Source of the DNA: JACRAV01 sp964571235
GTDB lineage: Bacteria > Zixibacteria > MSB-5A5 > GN15 > FEB-12
Length of the DNA: 64,000 bases
Assembly: GCA_964571235.1 (NCBI GenBank)
Contig: CAZNAI010000004.1
Location: 496,001 to 560,000 of the forward strand
Direction of reading: 5' to 3'
Position numbers and translations under genes: made by a program. Shown here one piece after another: positions 17,165 to 25,806 of the stretch. The notes under the pieces were generated by a model. That model made no database searches and was not told where the DNA came from. It saw only the letters and a list, made by a program, of their open reading frames with translations. Each line of letters begins with the position of its first letter. Position 1 is the stretch's first letter.

Positions 17165-18433
17165 ATGACAATCTGTGTTTACGAAGATGATAAGTTTCAG
17201 AGTTTTCTACCGCTGACCTATCTGCGGCCGGTGTCGGCTTTGCGTTGCGGCATTGTGCCGCTGTATGAACGTCCCCACCGATATTTTCCCCAATCGCGGT
17301 TTTGCCTGGCCGTGCGCGATGCCATCACGCCGCTGACAGCCCACCTTTTGCGAGATATACCGATCAATATTATCAAGAGGGAAGAAAATGAAGAGGTTCT
17401 GTTTGTAAACGGGCGCATCCGGTACTACGGAAATCTGCCGGATCTGGTCGGCCACGCCAAAGTGACTACTCGTTTTGTAAACAGCTCTGGAGGTACGGTC
17501 GCGATGCTGTTCAAAGCACCGGTGGTCAATCACACGTCGAAAGTAACGACGCCTGCCGAGTATGTTGAAATTTACAACCGTGAGACCAAAGAAATTCCCG
17601 ATGCTCCGACCAGTGCGACCTTGTTTGAACACCTATGGGAGCTGGTGGCCGATATCGATACCGAGCTGAGAAACGATTTCGCTGGCGTGGCGAAGCCCGC
17701 GTCGAACAGCTCGGTGGTTCATCCTGGAGCGTACCTGCTTGGAAGCGATCATGTGATCATGCGCGACGGAGTGGAAGTGTTGCCGGGAGCAGTTATCGAC
17801 GCGCGCTCGGGACCTGTGTATATCGGCGCTAATACGAGAGTTGAGGCGCATGCCGCTATTTATGGGCCAAGCGCGATAGGACCGAATTGCATTGTGGGTG
17901 CCGGAAAGTATTCCGGAGTGTCGATTGGACATACCTGTCGGATCGGTGGCGAGGTGGAAGAGAGTGTGTTTCAATCATACGTGAATAAGTATCACGCCGG
18001 GTTTATCGGCCATAGTTACGTCGGCTCGTGGGTAAATTTCGGCGCGATGACCACCAATTCCGACCTTAAGAACAACTACTCGAGTATTCGAGTTCAGGAA
18101 AACGGCAAGTCGATCGATTCGGGGTCGATCAAAGTTGGCTCGTTCATCGGCGACCACACCAAGTTTGGCATTGGAACACTCTTGAATACGGGAATCGTAA
18201 TCGGGGCCGGATGCAATATTTTTGGCGGGTCGCTGATCGCGGAGAAGGAAGTGCCGTCGTTTGTCTGGGGAAAGACCGGCGACTGGACGACGCATCAGTT
18301 CGACAAAGCCATCGATACGGCCGCTAAAACGATGGAGCGTCGCAAGCAAACACTCACCGAATTCGAGACTGCGGCGCTCAAGCTGGCGTTTGATAACCAG
18401 GCGCCGAGTGCCGGGTGTGTCGATTTCGTGTAG
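17165..18433 (+). CDS. GlmU-family sugar nucleotidyltransferase/acetyltransferase-like protein
   Basis: 422 residues. The N-terminal part (MTICVYEDDKFQSFLPLTYL, LRPVSALRCGIVPLYER) is the typical start of the alternative 'GlmU family' proteins of Bacteroidetes-like bacteria. The C-terminal half is a left-handed beta-helix with hexapeptide repeats (PGAVIDARSGPVYIGANTRV, IGPNCIVGAGKYSGVSIG). In this family the roles suggested are UDP-GlcNAc diphosphorylase and GlcN-1-P acetyltransferase. Later, YSSIRV, GSFIGDHTKFGIG and KEVPSFVWG match the family. Probably an alternative sugar-1-phosphate nucleotidyltransferase feeding cell-envelope precursors. The substrate is not readable from sequence. Confidence 0.82.
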   Translation: MTICVYEDDKFQSFLPLTYLRPVSALRCGIVPLYERPHRYFPQSRFCLAVRDAITPLTAHLLRDIPINIIKREENEEVLFVNGRIRYYGNLPDLVGHAKVTTRFVNSSGGTVAMLFKAPVVNHTSKVTTPAEYVEIYNRETKEIPDAPTSATLFEHLWELVADIDTELRNDFAGVAKPASNSSVVHPGAYLLGSDHVIMRDGVEVLPGAVIDARSGPVYIGANTRVEAHAAIYGPSAIGPNCIVGAGKYSGVSIGHTCRIGGEVEESVFQSYVNKYHAGFIGHSYVGSWVNFGAMTTNSDLKNNYSSIRVQENGKSIDSGSIKVGSFIGDHTKFGIGTLLNTGIVIGAGCNIFGGSLIAEKEVPSFVWGKTGDWTTHQFDKAIDTAAKTMERRKQTLTEFETAALKLAFDNQAPSAGCVDFV

Positions 18434-18458
18434 ATTCCCGCACACACACAGTCGCAAC

Positions 18459-18487
18459 TTGACAAGCCGGTACCACCGCTCTATCAT
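18459..18487 (+). promoter_or_regulatory. Promoter of the galT-glgA operon
   Basis: TTGACA 18459-18464, 17-bp spacer, TATCAT 18482-18487. Predicted start near 18494. AGAGGAG precedes the GTG start at 18508. Confidence 0.75.
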
Positions 18488-18507
18488 GCCCCACAGAGGA
18501 GATCACT

Positions 18508-19548
18508 GTGCCCGAACTCCGTAAAGACCCGATCATAGGCCGCTGGGTTATTGTCAATACCGAGCGCGGCAAGCGACCATCAGCGATTACTTCGATTCCG
18601 CCCCGTAGTGATGCCTCACTCTGTCCTTTTTGCGAGGGGAACGAGTCTGCGACGCCGCCGGAAGTTCTGGCGTATCGGCAACCGTCGTCGGAGCCGAATC
18701 ATCCGGGGTGGCGATTGCGGGTAATTTCCAATCGATATCCGGCACTGGTGATCGAGGGGGATACGCGCAGAGAGCCGCACGGCATTTATGATAAGATGCA
18801 GGGAGTAGGGGCGCACGAGGTGATAATCGAGACGCCCGATCACGGTCGTGATCTGGTCGATTTGTCCGACTGGGAAGTGCGCGATGTGCTGTGGGCGTAT
18901 CGCGAGCGGATGATCGATCTGGAACGCGACCTGCGTTTCAAGCATATTCTGATTTTCAAAAATCACGGTGAAGCGGCGGGGGCGTCACTTGAGCATTCGC
19001 ACAGCCAACTCATCGCCACGCCGATCATTCCGAAGCGGGTGGTCGAAGAGATGGAAGGGGCGAAGAAGTACCACGATTTCAAAGAGCGGTGCATTTTTTG
19101 TGATATTGTCAGGCAGGAGATCGACGACAACGCGCGATTAGTCAAGGACCATGATGCGTTTATTTCATTTGAGCCGTTTGCGTCGCGGTTTCCGTTTGAG
19201 ACCTGGATCATTCCCAAGACACACCAGTCGAGTTTCTTGGAATTGTCCGACGGCGAATATCTGACGCTGGCACGGGCGCTCAAAGACACTCTGGCCCGGC
19301 TTAAGTTCGCACTGAACAACCCGCCGCTGAATTTCATTTTGCATACCCGGCCGATTGCGCGGGACAGTCATGAATATTTCCACTGGCATTTCGAAGTGAT
19401 TCCCAAATTGACAAAAGTAGCCGGGTTTGAGTGGGGGTCAGGGTTCTATATCAATCCCACGGCCCCGGAAGAAGCGGCCGCATACTTGCGAAGCATTGAC
19501 CTGGCGTCCCAGCAGGAGTCGGCACGTCCGACAGGATCACATGGATAG
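18508..19548 (+). CDS. galT: Galactose-1-phosphate uridylyltransferase family enzyme with HSH active-site motif
   Basis: 346 residues, GTG start with a good ribosome site. GalT moves UMP between UDP-glucose and galactose-1-phosphate (Leloir pathway) through a covalent His intermediate. Visible: RKDPIIGRWVIV at the start, zinc-type CPFCEGNE and CIFCDI, ILIFKNHGEAAGASLEHSHSQ with the active-site HSHSQ, and FHWHFEVIP. The usual E. coli-type motif is HPHGQ. HSHSQ is found in a diverged group that, as I recall, includes ADP-glucose phosphorylase-like proteins. It overlaps glgA by 8 bp (ATGGATAG), so the two are translationally coupled. The substrate may therefore be an ADP- or UDP-glucose rather than galactose. 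Confidence 0.85.
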   Translation: MPELRKDPIIGRWVIVNTERGKRPSAITSIPPRSDASLCPFCEGNESATPPEVLAYRQPSSEPNHPGWRLRVISNRYPALVIEGDTRREPHGIYDKMQGVGAHEVIIETPDHGRDLVDLSDWEVRDVLWAYRERMIDLERDLRFKHILIFKNHGEAAGASLEHSHSQLIATPIIPKRVVEEMEGAKKYHDFKERCIFCDIVRQEIDDNARLVKDHDAFISFEPFASRFPFETWIIPKTHQSSFLELSDGEYLTLARALKDTLARLKFALNNPPLNFILHTRPIARDSHEYFHWHFEVIPKLTKVAGFEWGSGFYINPTAPEEAAAYLRSIDLASQQESARPTGSHG

Positions 19549-21016
19549 ATTGAGGATAGCAATGATCTCACCCGAGGCGGCGCCGCTGGCCCGCACCGGC
19601 GGGCTTGGCGATGTGCTGGGAGCGCTACCCCAGGCGCTTGCCCAGCGAGGGCATGAGGTTTCCGTATTCATTCCCAAGTATGCCTCAATTGCTACCGGCA
19701 CCGTGAAACTCACTTCGACTGGGATTTCGCCGGTGGTAAATTTGGGTGGGACCACTACTACGTTCACACTTGATCGAGTGGACTCGGCTGAACATACACC
19801 TGCAGTTTATCTGGTCGGCAATCGTCAGTTTTTCGACCGCCCCGACTTGTATGTGGATTCGCGCACCGGCTCAGATTATGTCGACAATGATCAGCGGTTT
19901 GCGCTATTCTCGCTGGCCTGCCTCGAAGCAATTCGATTGTTGGCACAAAAAGTGGATATCATCCATCTGCATGACTGGCAAGCGGCTCTGGTGCCGGCAT
20001 TTCTCAAGACTCGATTTCTGGGCGAGCCGGTTTTTGCAAATGTCAAAACGATTCTGACAATTCACAATATCGGATATCAAGGGATGTTCCCCGGCGATCG
20101 ATTCCAACAACTCGGATTGCCGGAAGGTTACTTTTATCCGGTCACCGGGCCGGTCGAGTTTTTTGGCAAAGTCAATTTCCTCAAGGCGGGGATTGTGCTT
20201 TCCGACCGGGTGACAACGGTATCGGAGACTTATGCACGCGAAATTCAGCAGAGCGACGAATATGGATTTGGCCTTGAGGGAGTTCTTCGCAATCGCGGCG
20301 CTGATGTAGTCGGGATATTGAATGGCGTTGACTATTCGATTTGGTCGCCCGGAAAAGACCGCCGAATTCCACGGCAATACGGCCTGAAGAATCTATCAGG
20401 AAAGCGCGAGTGTCGGACTGAGTTGGTACGAGAGGCTGGGCTACCAGCTCGCGAAAAGTCGCCATTGATCGGCATGATTACGCGGCTGGCCGATCAGAAA
20501 GGGCTTGATCTGCTGGCGGAGTCAGTGGACGAGTTATTCGCATTGCCCATTCAAATGATTGTCTTGGGAACCGGTGATCAAAAGTATCATGAACTGTTGA
20601 CGCTTTGGGAGAAACGCTACCCTGACAAACTCAAAGTGTATCTGACTTTCAACGATGCTCTGGCGCACCGGATTGAAGCGGGGGCCGACCTATTCCTGAT
20701 GCCGTCGAAATATGAACCATGCGGATTGAACCAAATGTACTCATTGCGCTACGGCACAATACCAATCGTGCGCCGAACCGGTGGGTTGGCCGACACAGTT
20801 GTTGACTACGATCCGCAATCGCGCACCGGGACTGGCTTTGTGTTCGATGAGTACAGCGGCGAGGCGATGGTTGACGCAATTCGGAGGGCGATAGAGGTCT
20901 TCCCCAAAAAGCGGAAATGGAATGAAATTCTTAAAGCCGGCATGAGCGCCGATTTTTCGTGGGGAATGTCGGCCGCCAAGTACGAATCGCTCTACGCAAG
21001 CGTCTTTACGGCATGA
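19541..21016 (+). CDS. glgA: Glycogen synthase (GT5 family)
   Basis: 491 residues from ATG 19541. Glycogen synthase extends alpha-1,4-glucan from ADP-glucose (or UDP-glucose in some lineages). The N-terminal domain starts RIAMISPEAAPLARTGGLGD. The usual KTGG lysine is Arg here (R18). The C-terminal domain has MITRLADQKGLD, SKYEPCGLNQMYSLRYGTIP and VRRTGGLADTV, all canonical GT-B signatures. It follows galT with an 8-bp overlap and its last bases overlap the next gene's ATGA by 4 bp, giving a galT-glgA-GT-C operon. Normal length. Function call is firm, donor preference is not. Confidence 0.93.
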   Translation: MDRLRIAMISPEAAPLARTGGLGDVLGALPQALAQRGHEVSVFIPKYASIATGTVKLTSTGISPVVNLGGTTTTFTLDRVDSAEHTPAVYLVGNRQFFDRPDLYVDSRTGSDYVDNDQRFALFSLACLEAIRLLAQKVDIIHLHDWQAALVPAFLKTRFLGEPVFANVKTILTIHNIGYQGMFPGDRFQQLGLPEGYFYPVTGPVEFFGKVNFLKAGIVLSDRVTTVSETYAREIQQSDEYGFGLEGVLRNRGADVVGILNGVDYSIWSPGKDRRIPRQYGLKNLSGKRECRTELVREAGLPAREKSPLIGMITRLADQKGLDLLAESVDELFALPIQMIVLGTGDQKYHELLTLWEKRYPDKLKVYLTFNDALAHRIEAGADLFLMPSKYEPCGLNQMYSLRYGTIPIVRRTGGLADTVVDYDPQSRTGTGFVFDEYSGEAMVDAIRRAIEVFPKKRKWNEILKAGMSADFSWGMSAAKYESLYASVFTA

Positions 21017-22911
21017 GATCTCCCTTCGGGCTCTCAGGGAGTAAGCTGGCAATGATCCTGGCGATCCCTGCGGTTGCCATTTTTTGTTTTCTCGCGCTCA
21101 AACTCAATTTTATTCAAGACGACGCGTACATTTCCTACCGATACGTTCAGAACTTTTTAGATGGGCGAGGGCTGGTATACAACGCCGGCGAGCGGGTGGA
21201 GGGGTTTACCAACTTTGGCTGGGTGATCTATCTGTGCATGTGGGGATCACTCGGACTTAAGTACATCACAATCTCAAAAATTACGGGTTTTGCTCTGGGT
21301 GGACTATTTGTCTTTCTGACATATCTGATCGGATTAGAGGTGTTCGGCCAGAAGGGGAAATGGTTTGCGCTGGTCGCTACCTACCTGGTCGGAGCGAATC
21401 AGAGTGTTGCGTATTGGAGTCCGGCCGGGCTTGAGACGGCGGCATTTGCGGTCGCGGTTGCCCTGTGTTTACTGTGGTGGCTACGGAAGAGTCGCCTCTT
21501 GATCTGGGCAATGGTGATGGCGGTCTGGTTTCGGCCGGAAGGGGCGGTGATCTGTGGGCTAATTGTAGCGATTGACTGGATGATTGAGCGGAGGCCGCCA
21601 GTATTCTCGGCCCTTTGCCTGGGCACTGCTCTGTTGCTTAGCTTGCCCATGGTCGGATTCAAGTCGGCCTATTACCATGGAATTCTTCCCAATCCGTTTT
21701 ACGCCAAGACGGGTATGGACCTCGCGCAACTTAAGAGCGGAGTAGACTACACGTGGCAGTTTTTGTCAGATTATGGACTTTGGGGCGGAGGGATAGTTGT
21801 TTCGATTGCACTGGCGTTAGTTGGAAAGTTGACTACGTCATCACTGCGAATACTTCTCATCTTCTGCGGATATGCATTGTATGTAACGGTCATTGGCGGT
21901 GATGTACTCAAGGTCCACCGTTTCTATGTTCCGCTGGCTGGCGCGAGCGCTTTGCTCTTGACGAGCGTGGTATGGGGGATGGTTGGCAAGATGCGGACTG
22001 TGGCGCAGACGGTGATTCTGGTAGTCTTTGCGACGGTCACGGTACCGCTGGCATACTGGTTACCGTTGAAATATGTAAAGTCATACAACGAATCAGAAAA
22101 GGGACTCGTATACAATCAGGCTTTCTTGGGCAGGGCGATCAAGATGGCCGATGCATCCGATTTTAGTGTGGCCGCAACTACGATTGGTGCGCTTGGGTAC
22201 GAGTTGGTCGGGCACACCGTGATTGACATGCTCGGGCTGACCGATTCGACGATCGCCCGGCACCCACACTCGGATGCTGACAATATGACTACTACCTGGA
22301 AAGAGCGGCAGTACAACAGCCGGTATGTCTTGTCGCGCTCACCTGATTATGTTGTTTTTTCAACCGGCTTGAAACCGTCGGCGCCCGCTGAGAAATCGCT
22401 CTTCTTATACAAGCAGTTTGTGACTTCGTATGCGATGCTCTCATGGTATACCCCTGATCCGGATGGACGATTGACTACTCAAATCAATAACGCCTACCAT
22501 CGGATTCATCCAATTACCGGGACGATTGAGCCGGTGTATCCGGTTGAATATGTTGACAAGATGAAACGAGGGATGGAACTTATGAATCAGCGCAAGTTCG
22601 ATTCGTCGGGGATGTACTTTGATGCCGCGATCAGAGCGTTCCCCGATACGCCGTCGATTCCACTGATGGTGACGAAAGGGTATCTCTGTCTTATCTCGGG
22701 CCGAGACGAAGAAGCGCGGCGACTATTTTCGACATGCTTGGAGCGGGACTCGCTGGTGCCCCCAGCGCATCAGGCGCTCTTCTATCTTGCCCATGGTACC
22801 GGAGACCAACGAACAATCGATTTGCATCGCGCCTGGCTCAAGAAATTGGAGCCGTGGTTTGTCGGTCCATATGAATATATCGCTCGGAAGGCGCACGGAC
22901 TCCCCGAATGA
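21013..22911 (+). CDS. GT-C-type polytopic membrane glycosyltransferase-like protein with C-terminal TPR (copy 1)
   Basis: 632 residues from ATG 21013, which overlaps the glgA stop (ATGA). About ten hydrophobic helices lie in the first 400 residues. The N-terminal loop has DDAYISYRYVQNFL, an acidic DD motif as in GT-C enzymes that use lipid-linked sugars (e.g. arabinofuranosyltransferase-like and ArnT-like proteins), then GLVYNAGERVEGFTNFGW. Other conserved blocks are FRPEGAVICGL, GILPNPFYAKT, GGDVLKVHRFYVP and DMLGLTDSTIARHPH. The last about 130 residues are TPR-like (MELMNQRKFDSSGMYFDAAI). It is a close paralogue of the next gene. Likely transfers a sugar from a polyprenyl donor at the periplasmic face. 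Substrate unknown. Confidence 0.75.
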   Translation: MRSPFGLSGSKLAMILAIPAVAIFCFLALKLNFIQDDAYISYRYVQNFLDGRGLVYNAGERVEGFTNFGWVIYLCMWGSLGLKYITISKITGFALGGLFVFLTYLIGLEVFGQKGKWFALVATYLVGANQSVAYWSPAGLETAAFAVAVALCLLWWLRKSRLLIWAMVMAVWFRPEGAVICGLIVAIDWMIERRPPVFSALCLGTALLLSLPMVGFKSAYYHGILPNPFYAKTGMDLAQLKSGVDYTWQFLSDYGLWGGGIVVSIALALVGKLTTSSLRILLIFCGYALYVTVIGGDVLKVHRFYVPLAGASALLLTSVVWGMVGKMRTVAQTVILVVFATVTVPLAYWLPLKYVKSYNESEKGLVYNQAFLGRAIKMADASDFSVAATTIGALGYELVGHTVIDMLGLTDSTIARHPHSDADNMTTTWKERQYNSRYVLSRSPDYVVFSTGLKPSAPAEKSLFLYKQFVTSYAMLSWYTPDPDGRLTTQINNAYHRIHPITGTIEPVYPVEYVDKMKRGMELMNQRKFDSSGMYFDAAIRAFPDTPSIPLMVTKGYLCLISGRDEEARRLFSTCLERDSLVPPAHQALFYLAHGTGDQRTIDLHRAWLKKLEPWFVGPYEYIARKAHGLPE

Positions 22912-23001
22912 TACTTAAGACAAATCACATCGCCAGGAATTTCAGTTGTTTGAGGCCCGCCAGTGCGGTATCGTGCAGGGGAATTTACGTAGAATAAGAA
23001 T

Positions 23002-24921
23002 ATGAAATCTACCGACTGGAAGAAATACCTCTGGCCCGCTGTTTTTTTGGCTCCGGCGGTTATCATTTGGCTGATTATCGCCATCAAACTGAATTTTGTT
23101 CAGGATGATGCCTATATCTCGTACCGGTATGTGCAGAATTACCTCGATGGCCACGGGCTGGTCTACAATATTGGAGAGCGGATAGAAGGATTTACGAATT
23201 TCGGTTGGGTGATCTATTTGTTACTCTGGGGCTCATGGGGTCTGCCGTATCTGGTGATTTCGAAGCTGACCGGGTTTGTGCTGGGGGCCGGATTGGTTGT
23301 TTTAGCGTATCTGATCGGCCGGGAAGTATTGGGTGAAAAAGGGAAGTGGTATGCGCTTCTTGCGGCATATCTGATAGGAATCAATCAGAGTGTTGCTTAC
23401 TGGAGTCCGGCTGGGTTGGAAACCGCGGCGTTTTCGGTAAGTGTAGGGTTGTCGATTTTGTGGTGGCTCCGCAGGAGTCCGCTTTTGATTTGGGGGATGG
23501 TGTTGTCTGTTTGGTTTCGGCCCGAGGGAGCGGTAGTTTGCGGACTGCTGGTGGTGGCCGAGGCGATTGTCGAGCGGCGAGTTCCAAAGTTCGCCTTGTC
23601 GAGCTTGATTATCGCGTTCATCCTTAGCCTGCCGATGGTTGGATTCAAGCTTGCCTATTACCACGGCATTTTGCCGAATCCATTCTATGCCAAGACAAGT
23701 TTTCATATGGATCAACTCCGAAATGGTCTGGGATATACGTGGGAATTCCTTCGCCATTACGGCTTTTGGGGGATCGGACTAGCGGTAACGCTGGCATATC
23801 TGATTGCGGGAAAACTAACCCGAGAGCAACAGAAGATATGGTGGGTGTTGGCAGGATACACGCTGTATGTAACCGCGATCGGGGGAGACGTCCTCAAAGT
23901 CCATCGTTTCTATGTACCTGTTGCAGGGGCAAGCGCGGTGGTACTTTTGTTGGCAATTTGGATGGTGGTCGCAAAGTTGAAGAGTCAGACTCAGCATCTG
24001 GTACTATTTGTCGTGGCACTAGTGACGATTCCGTTGACCTGGTATTTCCCCGGCGCCACGGTCCGGACTTTTAACCTAAATGAAAAACGATTTATCGGGA
24101 AAATGCAGTTCACGGCCAACGAGATGAAACGCACCGATGCGTCGAATTTCAGCGTCGCTACACCGACGATAGGTATCTTCGGATTCGAACTTATGGGGCA
24201 TACCATTATCGATATGCTTGGATTGACTGATTCGACGATTGCCAGATATTCTGAACCGCCGATTCCGGGCATGACGACGACCTGGAAAGAACAGAAGCAC
24301 AACACAAAGTACATTTTGACGCGCGCCCCGAATTACATCGTTTTTTCGACCGGGGCTAAACCCTCGGCGCCGGCCGAGCGGGCGCTTCTTCTGTATCCGG
24401 CTTTTATGGAAAGTTACCGGACAGTCGGGTGGTTTTTCCCTGATCCGGAGGTTCCCAGCGCGGGGGGGCTGATCAGCCCGGCGTACAAATTGATGCGCCC
24501 CGTGACCGGTAGTCTGGAACCGAGCTATCCGGAGCGGTATGTGCATCACTACAAATTGGGACTGGACGCGTATACGCGAGCGCAATACGGACTGGCAGTA
24601 GCCGAGATGGATTCGGCAATTGCAATATCACCCAAGCCGGCGTACATCTACGTTCCGTATTACAAAGCGTTTTGTCAGTTTTTGGCGCAGAAACACGATC
24701 TGGCGAGGCCGCTCCTTGACAGTATTTGCGGTGTCGACTCGACCCTATATGAGACGCATAAAGAGCTGTTGATTTATGCCTCTGTCGAAGGGAACATGGC
24801 CAAGGCCGAGATCCACAAGCGATGGCTGAAAGCATTGGTCCCCTGGTTTTATCCTCGGATACAGGCTGTTGTCGATCAGACGGTTAGGGACTACAAGGCC
24901 GGTCACCGGGTGCTGAATTAG
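23002..24921 (+). CDS. GT-C-type polytopic membrane glycosyltransferase-like protein with C-terminal TPR (copy 2)
   Basis: 639 residues, 90 bp after copy 1, with the same order of blocks: DDAYISYRYVQNYL, GLVYNIGERIEGFTNFGW, FRPEGAVVCGL, GILPNPFYAKT, GGDVLKVHRFYVP and DMLGLTDSTIARYSE. The loops and the C-terminal TPR part have diverged much more than the membrane core, so the pair arose by tandem duplication with specialisation outside the membrane. About ten membrane helices, then a TPR-like cytosolic or periplasmic tail (LDAYTRAQYGLAVAEMDSAI). GT-C function is inferred from the DD motif and topology. Confidence 0.75.
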   Translation: MKSTDWKKYLWPAVFLAPAVIIWLIIAIKLNFVQDDAYISYRYVQNYLDGHGLVYNIGERIEGFTNFGWVIYLLLWGSWGLPYLVISKLTGFVLGAGLVVLAYLIGREVLGEKGKWYALLAAYLIGINQSVAYWSPAGLETAAFSVSVGLSILWWLRRSPLLIWGMVLSVWFRPEGAVVCGLLVVAEAIVERRVPKFALSSLIIAFILSLPMVGFKLAYYHGILPNPFYAKTSFHMDQLRNGLGYTWEFLRHYGFWGIGLAVTLAYLIAGKLTREQQKIWWVLAGYTLYVTAIGGDVLKVHRFYVPVAGASAVVLLLAIWMVVAKLKSQTQHLVLFVVALVTIPLTWYFPGATVRTFNLNEKRFIGKMQFTANEMKRTDASNFSVATPTIGIFGFELMGHTIIDMLGLTDSTIARYSEPPIPGMTTTWKEQKHNTKYILTRAPNYIVFSTGAKPSAPAERALLLYPAFMESYRTVGWFFPDPEVPSAGGLISPAYKLMRPVTGSLEPSYPERYVHHYKLGLDAYTRAQYGLAVAEMDSAIAISPKPAYIYVPYYKAFCQFLAQKHDLARPLLDSICGVDSTLYETHKELLIYASVEGNMAKAEIHKRWLKALVPWFYPRIQAVVDQTVRDYKAGHRVLN

Positions 24922-24922
24922 T

Positions 24923-24950
24923 TTGACTTTGGCGGCGGCCGGTATATATT
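24923..24950 (+). promoter_or_regulatory. Promoter of the tRNA-Gly/tRNA-Cys unit
   Basis: TTGACT 24923-24928 and TATATT 24945-24950, 16-bp spacer, just after the GT-C stop. Followed by a G+C-rich discriminator-like CTCTGCGCGG, common at stable-RNA promoters. Confidence 0.7.
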
Positions 24951-24990
24951 CTCTGCGCGGTGGAAACACCGCCCGACATTTGACTAGTAA

Positions 24991-25066
<76 letters not shown>

Positions 25067-25072
25067 ATTTTC

Positions 25073-25144
<72 letters not shown>

Positions 25145-25309
25145 TTTTTTCTGCCCTCATCGGTATCTTTTCAATCGATCAAAGATGATTCACATTTCGC
25201 CTCAGCGGATGGCCGTCAGGATAAATTTACCGAATCGTATTGATTTAGAAATGTGTCATTGAGAATTCCGGAATGGTTGTCGACGACACTTCGTTCATTC
25301 TCTTATTTC

Positions 25310-25337
25310 TTGTATTTGTCATTTGCGCTCTTATATT
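25310..25337 (+). promoter_or_regulatory. Promoter of the ferredoxin gene
   Basis: TTGTAT 25310-25315 and TATATT 25332-25337, 16-bp spacer. The leader of about 50 nt has a small TTAGG / CCTAA hairpin (25347-25361) and a GGAGG site. The rest of the 25152-25309 gap shows nothing recognisable. Confidence 0.5.
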
Positions 25338-25394
25338 GCAATCAACTTAGGAGGGCCCTAAGGCCCGTGACACTCTCAATTGGAGGATTCGACG

Positions 25395-25580
25395 ATGGCG
25401 ATGAAAATAACCGATGAATGCACCGCGTGCGGACTGTGTCTGCCGGAATGTCCGACCAATTCGATTGCCGAAGGCGACATTTATGTGATCGATGCCAATA
25501 CCTGCAACGAATGCGAGGATCAGTCCGATGGTCAGCATTGCGTGGCGGTCTGCCCGGTTGATTGTATTGTGAAAGCATAA
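25395..25580 (+). CDS. 2[4Fe-4S] ferredoxin (YfhL-like)
   Basis: 61 residues from ATG 25395 with GGAGG 9 nt upstream. Two cluster motifs are visible: CTACGLCLPECP (CxxCxxCxxxCP) and, after a longer spacing, CNECEDQSDGQHCVAVCP. The insert between the second and third Cys of the latter is typical of YfhL/Alvin-type ferredoxins. Small soluble low-potential electron carrier. Single gene ending in a strong bidirectional terminator. Confidence 0.93.
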   Translation: MAMKITDECTACGLCLPECPTNSIAEGDIYVIDANTCNECEDQSDGQHCVAVCPVDCIVKA

Positions 25581-25602
25581 GCGGGAGCGCAAATCCCCCA
25601 CG

Positions 25603-25632
25603 AAAAAAGGCCGCCCGGTGGGCGGCCTTTTT
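25603..25632. terminator. Bidirectional intrinsic terminator
   Basis: Perfect 8-bp stem GGCCGCCC / GGGCGGCC (25609-25616 and 25620-25627), 3-nt loop, A6 on the left and T5 on the right. It ends the ferredoxin mRNA on the plus strand and the candidate small RNA on the minus strand. Confidence 0.92.
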
Positions 25633-25725
25633 CTTTGTGCCGGATAATTTTAGAGGGCGCTACTCTGGTTGGGTAGAGGGGGCTAGGAAACTACCCAGGG
25701 ACAGCAGAGAGTCACCCTCGAATCT
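25603..25725 (-). ncRNA. Candidate small RNA, about 120 nt, with own promoter and terminator
   Basis: The minus strand has a consensus-like promoter at 25732-25760, predicted start near 25725, no credible reading frame, and an intrinsic terminator with T6 ending near 25603. The body folds into three stacked helices: GAGGG (25715-25719) with CCCTC (25653-25657), ACTCT (25708-25712) with AGAGT (25662-25666), and CTACCC (25671-25676 strand) with GGGTAG (25691-25696 strand). A single-stranded tail then leads to the terminator. The fold lacks the GNRA tip of SRP RNA and is too short for typical 6S RNA, so I do not assign a family. Lies between convergent ferredoxin and DUF1573 genes. Confidence 0.55.
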
Positions 25726-25731
25726 GAAATA

Positions 25732-25760
25732 TATATACGACGGGCACAGGGGCTTGTCAA
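25732..25760 (-). promoter_or_regulatory. Consensus-like promoter on the minus strand (small RNA)
   Basis: Reading the minus strand: TTGACA (25755-25760), exactly 17 bp, TATATA (25732-25737). No protein gene lies downstream before the terminator at 25603-25632, so it seems to serve a noncoding transcript. Confidence 0.75.
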
Positions 25761-25806
25761 GTGCCAATCGACGATTGCAGATAATGTGGCCCGGTCTTAT
25801 CATCTT

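Noticed and set aside
25603..25725. Assignment of the candidate small RNA to SRP (4.5S) or 6S RNA
   Set aside because: No GGAA-tipped domain IV with its internal loop, and the fold is too short with too small a bubble for 6S.
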